DNA of 6,987 bases, from the NCBI GenBank assembly GCA_013816325.1, contig JACDEP010000115.1, positions 1-6,987 of the forward strand. Reading direction: 5' to 3'. Below the pieces are notes generated by a model that was given only the letters and a program-made list of their open reading frames with translations, had not been told where the DNA came from and did no database searches. A program made the position numbers and the translations under genes. Positions within the stretch are counted from its first letter, which is position 1. Every line of letters starts with the position of its first letter. Positions 1 through 4,718 of this stretch are shown here, piece by piece. The DNA is from Methylotenera sp. (GTDB lineage: Bacteria; Pseudomonadota; Gammaproteobacteria; Burkholderiales; Methylophilaceae).

Positions 1-929
1 TCAATATACTCACCCGGGGTAATAATCCTGATTTTAACTCCACGTTTTGCTGCTGCAATAAGGGCATTAACTGCTAACTCATCCGGGACAAAGTAAGCAA
101 TAGACAAATCAATGGTGTGTTGGGCGGCAGTGATTGCCATTAAATACATCAGTTGCATTGATTCGCTACCGCCACTTGGGGAGCTACTAAACATTTGGGC
201 ATCCATATCGCCGGTAGGTTTTAGCGCCGGGAAATAAGATTGGTCGTGTAATACCTTACCCTGCGCTTTGATCCAATTATCCATGAATACCGCCTGCATT
301 TGTGCGACTGCCGGCCCAGTCACTTGGTAATGTGAATCACGCCATTCATCAGGATTTCTAGCGTTACCACGCCATTGATCTGCAATACCTACACCTCCAG
401 TAAAACCTAGCTTTCCATCAATGATGAGCAACTTACGGTGTGTTCTATTATTAAGACGTGTCAGATGACTCCAATGCGGCTTATGATATCGCTGTATCTG
501 GACGCCTGCTTTAGTCATCTGATCTAGCTTCTTTTGATCCATCTTAACGCTGCCTAACCAATCCAGCAGCACATGTACTTTCACACCGGCTTTCGCACGC
601 TCACTTAATGCAACTGCAAATTCTTCCCCAATACTATCGTTCCAGTAAATGAACGTTTCAAAGGTAATAGTTTGTTTAGCATCTTTAATACCTTTAAGCA
701 TCGCGGCAAAAATTTCATCACCATTGTTCAGGGGTTTCACTTCGTTACCGGCTATAAATGGCGGCCCAAGCAAAGCGCTAACTGAGCGCGAGAATTGAGG
801 ATCATCTACACCATAACTAGTATCTAGCTTCTTTTGGATTTTTTTCTCACCAGTGAAAAAATTCATTAGGAGTAGCACAACTATGGCAGTAACAATGGCG
901 GTTATAATGATAGGCATGGCTTTTTTCAT
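1..929 (-). CDS. Phospholipase D-like / cardiolipin synthase-like protein, N-terminal part (runs off window)
   Basis: The reading frame is open from ATG at 929 to the left edge without a stop, giving 309 full codons. Residues 5-25 are one hydrophobic segment after a Lys-Lys start, so it is probably a signal anchor holding the enzyme at the inner membrane. A first HxKxxxxD catalytic motif is seen at H164, K166 and D171, followed by a GFTGG stretch, as in ClsA/ClsB-type enzymes. The frame continues through an AYFVPDELA stretch near residues 278-286 and stops just before the place where the second HKD motif is expected. Family knowledge: such two-HKD proteins join phosphatidylglycerol or related lipids into cardiolipin by phosphatidyl transfer. 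Inference: full length is near 400-420 residues. One anchor helix and this N-terminus look more like the shorter ClsB/ClsC-type proteins than two-helix ClsA, but the subclass cannot be fixed without the rest. No clear ribosome binding site precedes the ATG. It is the only minus-strand gene left of the 1723-1748 hairpin. Confidence 0.9.
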   Translation of the reverse strand, partial: MKKAMPIIITAIVTAIVVLLLMNFFTGEKKIQKKLDTSYGVDDPQFSRSVSALLGPPFIAGNEVKPLNNGDEIFAAMLKGIKDAKQTITFETFIYWNDSIGEEFAVALSERAKAGVKVHVLLDWLGSVKMDQKKLDQMTKAGVQIQRYHKPHWSHLTRLNNRTHRKLLIIDGKLGFTGGVGIADQWRGNARNPDEWRDSHYQVTGPAVAQMQAVFMDNWIKAQGKVLHDQSYFPALKPTGDMDAQMFSSSPSGGSESMQLMYLMAITAAQHTIDLSIAYFVPDELAVNALIAAAKRGVKIRIITPGEYI

Positions 930-941
930 ATTATTTATTCG

Positions 942-947
942 ATTATA
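942..947 (-). promoter_or_regulatory. Possible -10 box for the phospholipase D-like gene
   Basis: On the minus strand this reads TATAAT, an exact sigma-70 -10 match, 13 bases from the ATG at 929. No convincing -35 lies 16-18 bases upstream. If used, transcription would start about 6 bases before the ATG, giving a nearly leaderless message, which would fit the missing Shine-Dalgarno. In AT-rich spacer a chance match is quite possible. Confidence 0.3.
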
Positions 948-1206
948 GAGCTATACCAAAGAACTTAAAAGCAGAGAAAAAATTCAAAATTCATCTTGAT
1001 GTTGAACGCATAACTTTAAGAATTTAAAATGTTATGTATTGAATTATTTATTAATAATAGTGGTCTGTGCGGTAAGACACTTAAATACTTATTTATTACT
1101 TTAATGACTAAATGAAAAAGAATCTTATTCAAATTGTTTAGCCAATCTAAAGGAATTACTAGAGAAAAATGGATTTGCAAGGTTTGCCCTTATGCTTTGA
1201 TTACAA

Positions 1207-1368
1207 ATGATAGCCAAGGTATTTTATTTGTTATTGAAGGCTAATGAACAATCTAATGAACTTAACGTTGCGGAATGCATGGAGAGGAAGTGGATTCTAT
1301 TTTTACCTCTAGTTGTTATGACGATCTACTTAATGAAACTCATCATTAGTTTTGCCACAACGAAATAG
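1207..1368 (+). CDS. Doubtful small membrane protein upstream of the broken thioredoxin gene
   Basis: The 420-base stretch 930-1351 has no clear gene; this is the best candidate in it. ATG at 1207 opens 53 codons, and an inner ATG at 1279 would give 29. The C-terminal part is a typical single membrane helix: Met-Glu-Arg-Lys-Trp followed by about 20 mostly hydrophobic residues, including LFLPLVVMTIYLM. The stop at 1366-1368 lies 7 bases before the thioredoxin ATG at 1376, an operon-like spacing. Against it: no good ribosome binding site precedes either ATG, only a weak GGA before 1279, and the frame has a stop (TGA at 1198) just upstream. No family is recognised. It could also be a relic of a longer gene, since the same frame upstream of the TGA reads like an amphipathic helix (ANLKELLEKNGF). 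Confidence 0.25.
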   Translation: MIAKVFYLLLKANEQSNELNVAECMERKWILFLPLVVMTIYLMKLIISFATTK

Positions 1369-1375
1369 TGACTGT

Positions 1376-1679
1376 ATGTACAAATTAGTTGATTCATTGA
1401 GTACATGGAATGACTTGGTGGTATTGGAGTTTGGTGCGAACTGGTGCGGTATCTGTAAAAGCGCCCAACCTTTAATTGATAGCGTATCTGTTTTATATCC
1501 ACTAGTAGAGCGCACTAAAATTGAAGATGAAAAGGTAAAAGGTTAGGTCGGTTGTATGGCGTTAAATTATGGCCTACTCTTATTTTTTTTAAGGATGGGT
1601 TGAAGTAGAAAGGTTAATAAGACCTGCAACTATAGGTAAACTTGCAGATGCCTTCAAAAGTTTGGCCCATAAACTCTAA
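1376..1679 (+). pseudogene. Thioredoxin-family protein, broken by two single-base deletions
   Basis: The first frame, from ATG 1376 (a TTG at 1352 is also possible), starts MYKLVDSLSTW and carries VLEFGANWCGIC, the thioredoxin active-site strand with a WCGIC redox pair. It stops at TAG 1544-1546. Shifting frame restores the family: from about 1534 the text reads GKRLGRLYGVKLWPTLIFFKDG, with the conserved cis-Pro in WPT, and from 1602 it reads EVERLIRPATIGKLADAFKSL, ending at TAA 1677-1679. Both breaks are explained by one missing base in a homopolymer: an A lost from the run at 1530-1533 (restoring Asp-Glu-Lys-Gly-Lys-Arg) and a G lost from the run at 1597-1599 (restoring Asp-Gly-Val-Glu-Val). 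The repaired protein would be about 101 residues, the normal length for a small cytoplasmic thioredoxin-like protein. As written, only 56 residues would be made. The cause is either real decay or homopolymer undercalling in the assembly. Confidence 0.85.
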
Positions 1680-1703
1680 GCCTTATAACTCTAGGCCTTA
1701 TAA
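1674..1703 (+). repeat. 15-bp tandem duplication across the thioredoxin stop codon
   Basis: CTCTAAGCCTTATAA (1674-1688) is followed directly by CTCTAGGCCTTATAA (1689-1703), with one mismatch. The first copy holds the TAA stop of the restored thioredoxin frame. It looks like a simple slippage duplication. Confidence 0.7.
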
Positions 1704-1722
1704 CCTAATTTTAGTAACAATA

Positions 1723-1748
1723 AAAAGCCTAGCTCACGCTAGGCTTTT
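1723..1748. terminator. Bidirectional Rho-independent terminator
   Basis: AAAAGCCTAGC (1723-1733) and GCTAGGCTTTT (1738-1748) form a perfect 11-bp stem with a TCAC loop. Read on the minus strand it is followed by a U-rich tail (TTTTTATT), which ends the mscS / DUF2383 / DUF2171 unit. On the plus strand the stem ends in TTTT and would end the thioredoxin transcript. It sits 20 bases past the DUF2171 stop and 44 past the thioredoxin stop. Confidence 0.88.
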
Positions 1749-1767
1749 ACTTACATAATATCTGAGA

Positions 1768-2007
1768 TTATCCATTCATTGGGCGGGTGGACCATTCTTG
1801 CATGGCCTCTTCACCCGGCCTGTCCACTTTAACTTTACCATCCTCAGTTGAAACAACCCAACTTAGGGGAACATAGTGATGAATACCTGTTTCATCCTTC
1901 TTAAGCTTAATGCTATCTGAGCCCTCCATGTGATCTACAGTGGCAAATTGGCCACCTAAGGAGCAGACAACAGGCATTTCTGGTTTAATACTATTGGTAT
2001 CGATCAT
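1768..2007 (-). CDS. DUF2171 domain protein
   Basis: A 79-residue soluble protein with no signal or membrane segment. It shows the DUF2171 pattern: an N-terminal SIKPEMPVV strand, GGQFATVDHMEG, a SIKLKKDE strand, then HHYVPLSWV and a short charged tail. The fold is probably a small beta barrel related to PRC-barrel proteins (inference). The molecular role is unknown; members often sit with stress and envelope-stress genes. The start is set at ATG 2007 because an AAGGA lies six bases upstream. An earlier in-frame ATG at 2034 would put that site inside the coding region and add nine residues unlike the family. It follows the DUF2383 gene by 31 bases and is the last gene before the terminator at 1723-1748. 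Confidence 0.85.
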   Translation of the reverse strand: MIDTNSIKPEMPVVCSLGGQFATVDHMEGSDSIKLKKDETGIHHYVPLSWVVSTEDGKVKVDRPGEEAMQEWSTRPMNG

Positions 2008-2013
2008 TTTTAG

Positions 2014-2018
2014 TCCTT
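2014..2018 (-). promoter_or_regulatory. Ribosome binding site that fixes the DUF2171 start
   Basis: On the minus strand AAGGA, six bases before ATG 2007. It rules in the 79-residue form over the 88-residue form that starts at 2034. Confidence 0.75.
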
Positions 2019-2038
2019 TATATATTGATGGCAAATAA

Positions 2039-2497
2039 TTAATGGGTTTGCAATTCTAACTGGTCGCGCAACTGTTTTACTTGGTCATGGTTACGTTGTG
2101 CGCCATCCAATTGGCGTAATACCACCAACCTAACCATTGGCGGTAAGTCTTTTTCTGCAGCTTCACGATAGGCCTTTAATGCTACATCTTCGCCGCGCTC
2201 AACTTCATTAAGCACTGCTAGATTATCGTTATTAACAATCGCTGTTTTAATTTCGATCCAACGACGGTGTAGGTATCCACCTAAAGAGGCGGAAGTTGCA
2301 GGCTCACCCCCTAACGCGCGAACCAAATCTTGTAGTTCTAAAACGCTTTCCTTTACTTCTTGTGAGCGTCTGTGGAGATAAGTTTTTAGTTGCGGGTCAT
2401 CCACGGTTTCAGATGATTTTAAAAAGCCTTCTTCACCGTCCTTGGAAATCTCGATTAAATCATTTAAGGTTGAAATTGCATCATCGTTACTCATCAT
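2039..2497 (-). CDS. PA2169-family four-helix-bundle protein (DUF2383)
   Basis: A 152-residue, strongly helical, acidic soluble protein. It opens with DAISTLNDLIEISKDGEEGF, the usual start of DUF2383/PA2169 proteins. A second helix has YLHRRSQEVKESVLELQDLV, the motif LGGEPATSASLGGYLHRRW joins to the third helix, and a last helix ends with QRNHDQVKQLRDQ. Family knowledge: the domain is ferritin-like in fold; the biochemical role is not established, but members recur among stress-induced genes. An AGGAG at 2504-2508 lies six bases before ATG 2497. A second ATG directly follows (2494), so either may be the true start. The gene lies 102 bases after the mscS-like gene and 31 bases before the DUF2171 gene, all on the minus strand, so co-transcription is likely for the last two and possible for all three. 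Confidence 0.9.
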   Translation of the reverse strand: MMSNDDAISTLNDLIEISKDGEEGFLKSSETVDDPQLKTYLHRRSQEVKESVLELQDLVRALGGEPATSASLGGYLHRRWIEIKTAIVNNDNLAVLNEVERGEDVALKAYREAAEKDLPPMVRLVVLRQLDGAQRNHDQVKQLRDQLELQTH

Positions 2498-2599
2498 ATT
2501 TTTCTCCTAAAAAGCTGTGCATTTTTGAAAATGAATATGTACTTTCTATGAATTAGCCTTTTGGAGATATAGGCCAAAATAGCAAAATATCGTAAGAAT

Positions 2600-3697
2600 C
2601 TACTTATGAGGGGATGATGTCGATTTATCGAGATCCATACGAAGAATAGGATGCAAACCGACTAGGTTAATACCTGGAAGAGCAAAGTCCACATTCAACG
2701 CTTTCAGTTCACGCATTATTGTCAAGTTTATGGATTGCTGAATATCCATGTAAAGATTGAAATCATCTGTAACAATAAAATAAACCACTTCAAAATCTAG
2801 GGTGACCGTTCCAAACCCCTTGAAGTGCGCCCTATCGAAACGAGTCTTCTCGATTTTTTCAATGCTCTTTTTGATCATTGCCGGGATTTTTTCCAAGCTA
2901 TCTGGCGGTGTGTCGTATCTCACTCCAAAGCCAAATACCACGCGGCGCTGCGACATACGCTTATAGTTATGGATAGTGTTTTTTAGCAACTCGGTATTAC
3001 TGCAGACAATCTGTTCCCCATCCAAGCTCCGAATATGTGTGGTTTTAAGCCCTATTCGCTCTACAGTGCCTAGTACATTGCCGAATACAATGAAGTCTCC
3101 AATCACAAAAGGTTTATCTAAACCAATAGAAAGCGATGCGAAGAGATCGCTTAATATATTCTGAACTGCTAACGCCACTGCAACGCCACCAATACCCAAA
3201 CTGGTGACAAAAGCGGTTATATTGACGCCGACATTTGCTAATACCGTAAGCAATAGGATAGTCCAAATGACTACTTTGAATACCCAGGAAAGCATTGCCG
3301 TGATGACCGGATTGGGTATTTCGCCGTCCCTGCTGGTAAGCTTTCGATTGGTCCAAACCGTAATCGCTTTACTGACCCATATCGCAACTTGGATTCCCAG
3401 CACGATAAAAGTCACGTGATCTAACCTGTTGACCCACTTTTCTGGCAACTCTAGGATGCGCATGCCGAGTAAAATAGCCAACATGGCGAAAGTCAGATAT
3501 TCAGTACTCTGCAGTACTTCTAGTAGGACATCATCAATAACGTTAACAGTGTTAGCAGAAATCCGTTTTAACTTGAAAATGGTAAACTTCCATACACCAA
3601 GTATTAGCGAGAAATAAAAAATGGTGAGCAATACGGCGTATAGCCATTGTGTAGCATGTATGTTTAATAAAGTATTTACTTGTAACCAATCGTGCAT
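2600..3697 (-). CDS. MscS-family mechanosensitive ion channel
   Basis: A 365-residue inner-membrane channel that opens under membrane tension and lets out small solutes after osmotic downshock. Hydrophobic segments lie near residues 18-37, 67-84, 93-112 and 128-151, and then the pore helix. The pore helix is the family signature at about 165-190: SLGIGGVAVALAVQNILSDL, with the small Gly/Ala faces needed for helix packing. The middle beta domain follows (FVIGDFIVFGNVLGTVERIGLKTT, about 197-220), and then the alpha-beta cytoplasmic domain to the end. With about five helices it is longer than the three-helix E. coli MscS (286 residues) and resembles the YnaI-like mid-size group (inference). ATG 3697 is chosen because AAAGGGG lies five bases upstream. 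An in-frame ATG at 3736 would bury that site and add 13 charged residues. It is divergent from the regulator at 3941. Confidence 0.92.
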   Translation of the reverse strand: MHDWLQVNTLLNIHATQWLYAVLLTIFYFSLILGVWKFTIFKLKRISANTVNVIDDVLLEVLQSTEYLTFAMLAILLGMRILELPEKWVNRLDHVTFIVLGIQVAIWVSKAITVWTNRKLTSRDGEIPNPVITAMLSWVFKVVIWTILLLTVLANVGVNITAFVTSLGIGGVAVALAVQNILSDLFASLSIGLDKPFVIGDFIVFGNVLGTVERIGLKTTHIRSLDGEQIVCSNTELLKNTIHNYKRMSQRRVVFGFGVRYDTPPDSLEKIPAMIKKSIEKIEKTRFDRAHFKGFGTVTLDFEVVYFIVTDDFNLYMDIQQSINLTIMRELKALNVDFALPGINLVGLHPILRMDLDKSTSSPHK

Positions 3698-3702
3698 ATG
3701 TG

Positions 3703-3709
3703 CCCCTTT
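3703..3709 (-). promoter_or_regulatory. Ribosome binding site that fixes the mscS-like start
   Basis: On the minus strand AAAGGGG, five bases before ATG 3697. It supports the 365-residue form over a 378-residue form starting at 3736. Confidence 0.7.
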
Positions 3710-3787
3710 AGTCTGTCTAATCAACCACTCACCCAAATTATAGCGAATGACGAAGAGTAGCTCTGTAAGCTTATGCTTATAGCCACG

Positions 3788-3801
3788 TAAGAATGCGCCT
3801 A
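3788..3801 (+). promoter_or_regulatory. RcsAB-box-like motif, site 1 (mscS/regulator spacer)
   Basis: TAAGAATGCGCCTA matches the enterobacterial RcsAB box consensus TAAGAATATTCCTA (from memory) at 11 of 14 positions. It sits 91 bases upstream of the mscS-like start and shares TAAG-N6-CCTA with sites at 3872 and 4584. A regulatory role is inferred. Confidence 0.35.
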
Positions 3802-3857
3802 AGGCCCTGTATTTGTGAGGAGGTAATCTAAATAATCACTTAAAAATAGAAGCTATT

Positions 3858-3887
3858 TTCCTACAAAATATTAAGCGTATTCCTACA
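3858..3887 (+). repeat. Direct repeat TTCCTACA, 22 bp apart
   Basis: TTCCTACA occurs at 3858-3865 and again at 3880-3887. The 22-bp pitch is about two helix turns, so two protein copies could bind the same DNA face. The second copy is the right half of motif site 2. It lies 54-83 bases before the regulator ATG, where an operator for autoregulation is plausible. Confidence 0.45.
3872..3885 (+). promoter_or_regulatory. RcsAB-box-like motif, site 2 (upstream of the LuxR-type regulator)
   Basis: TAAGCGTATTCCTA matches TAAGAATATTCCTA at 12 of 14 positions, the best match in the window. It ends 55 bases before the regulator ATG (3941), a usual place for an activator or autoregulatory site. The binding protein is not known; a NarL/FixJ-type protein is the natural candidate since RcsB belongs to that family. 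Confidence 0.4.
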
Positions 3888-3940
3888 TCTATCAAAAACC
3901 AGGGTTGTTACCATCAAGTTTTGATTGGTGTAGCGTTGAT

Positions 3941-4567
3941 ATGAAAAAGATATTACTCATTGGTGGATTCCGCTTTGTACGGACTTCTTTACGTAAGCTT
4001 ATTAATACGAATAAGAATCTTCACGTCATCGAAGAACATGCTGGAATGAGCAGAACTAAAAGTAGAAAGAGTCCAGACATTATCATTATGGATATTTCTA
4101 TACCCAGTAGCGATGGCATAGAAACTTTTTTGGACACTAAGCAAGCTTATCCAAAAACGCCTTTGCTCATAGTGAATGGTAGTGAGGAGCTGGACTATGC
4201 TTCTAACTATTTACGGCTGGGGTGCAATGGCTATATTTCCAAAAAATATGGGGTTGAAGAAATTGTAGAAGCCATTGATGTGATTTCGAATGGAATACAG
4301 TACGTTAAGCCCGAAAACCTGCAAAAAAAAGCTTTAAATGCTTTATCAAATAGAAAAATTCATGATTCCTTATCAAAACGGGAATTACAAGTATTTTTTA
4401 AACTCGTTAATGGTAAATCCATTCTTAGCGTAGCTAACGATTTAAATATTTCCACCAGCACTGTCAGTGTGTTCCGTTCTAAAATCCTCAAAAAAATGCA
4501 TTTCAAAAACAATGCCGATCTAATTCTATATGCTAAAGATCAGCATTGCCTCACTAGTCTAAACTAG
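3941..4567 (+). CDS. LuxR/FixJ-type response regulator with degenerate receiver domain
   Basis: A 208-residue cytoplasmic DNA-binding regulator. Residues 1-120 follow the receiver fold. The phospho-acceptor Asp is D51 in IIIMDISIPSSDG, and the conserved Lys is K101 in GYISKK. The metal-binding acidic pair after beta-1 is replaced by G8-G9 (ILLIGGF where relatives have DD), and the switch Thr/Ser is N79 (LLIVNG). The alpha-2 region is also about three residues short. Residues 144-199 are a NarL/FixJ helix-turn-helix: LSKRELQVF, then SVANDLNISTSTVSVFRSKILKKM and NADLILYA, which carry the usual contacts. Family knowledge: without the acidic pair normal phosphorylation is weak or absent, so this may be a phosphorylation-independent regulator. 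No sensor kinase gene is in view. ATG 3941 is preferred to a TTG at 3905, because the receiver strand starts right at MKKILLI; the ribosome binding site is weak for both. It is followed by glgX after 151 bases. Confidence 0.88.
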   Translation: MKKILLIGGFRFVRTSLRKLINTNKNLHVIEEHAGMSRTKSRKSPDIIIMDISIPSSDGIETFLDTKQAYPKTPLLIVNGSEELDYASNYLRLGCNGYISKKYGVEEIVEAIDVISNGIQYVKPENLQKKALNALSNRKIHDSLSKRELQVFFKLVNGKSILSVANDLNISTSTVSVFRSKILKKMHFKNNADLILYAKDQHCLTSLN

Positions 4568-4572
4568 TCTAG
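4553..4572 (+). repeat. 10-bp tandem duplication across the regulator stop codon
   Basis: ACTAGTCTAA (4553-4562) is followed directly by ACTAGTCTAG (4563-4572), one mismatch. The TAG stop of the regulator (4565-4567) falls inside the second copy. Each unit contains the palindrome ACTAGT. Probably replication slippage. Confidence 0.6.
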
Positions 4573-4583
4573 CTTAAAATTTG

Positions 4584-4597
4584 TAGGACAACTCTTA
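4584..4597 (-). promoter_or_regulatory. RcsAB-box-like motif, site 3 (between regulator and glgX)
   Basis: On the minus strand TAAGAGTTGTCCTA, matching TAAGAATATTCCTA at 11 of 14 positions. With its flanks the plus strand reads TGTAGGACAACTCTTA, so the TCCTACA half seen twice before the regulator recurs here inverted. It lies 121 bases upstream of the glgX start. Control of glgX from here is inferred. Confidence 0.35.
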
Positions 4598-4614
4598 TCG
4601 TAGATTTCTATTTA

Positions 4615-4631
4615 TGCCGATATTTATGGCA
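4615..4631. promoter_or_regulatory. Operator-like inverted repeat TGCC-N9-GGCA
   Basis: TGCC at 4615-4618 mirrors GGCA at 4628-4631 around an AT-rich centre, in the spacer before glgX. The spacing of 13 bp between half-site starts would suit a dimeric repressor or activator. The arms are only 4 bp, so chance is a real alternative. Confidence 0.2.
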
Positions 4632-4718
4632 ATGGTTTTATTAGATTATCTTCAATAATCCCGTTTCACTTCAAAGACTAGGTTTTGAGATGCAATTTAA
4701 TCAGAGGACTGTATTACC

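Noticed and set aside
1134..1244. Short plus-strand frame with a CKVC pair (WICKVCPYALITND), perhaps a small zinc-ribbon or rubredoxin-like peptide.
   Set aside because: Only 36 codons from a TTG, one Cys pair rather than two, no ribosome binding site, and it overlaps another frame equally open.
1330..1515. Minus-strand frame of 61 codons opposite the thioredoxin remnant.
   Set aside because: The opposite strand carries the recognisable WCGIC thioredoxin sequence; this one has no motif or ribosome binding site.
1740..1753. A fourth TAAG-N6-CCTA match on the minus strand (TAAGTAAAAGCCTA).
   Set aside because: It is made by the right arm of the terminator hairpin plus its flank, lies downstream of genes on both sides, and its centre is unlike the other three.
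2296..2556. Plus-strand open frame of 86 codons opposite the DUF2383 gene.
   Set aside because: Antisense shadow of a recognised gene; its product is basic and has no recognisable motif.
2559..2579. Hairpin TTTTGG / CCAAAA downstream of the mscS-like gene, as a terminator.
   Set aside because: Only 6 bp of mostly A-T stem with a 9-base loop, and no T run after it on the minus strand.
3114..3356. Minus-strand frame of 80 codons inside the mscS-like gene.
   Set aside because: Out-of-frame shadow of the pore region; the channel frame has clear family motifs.
3817..3824. Strong Shine-Dalgarno-like GAGGAGGT in the mscS/regulator spacer.
   Set aside because: No start codon of a usable frame follows at proper distance; stops come at once (TAATCTAA), so it leads to no gene.
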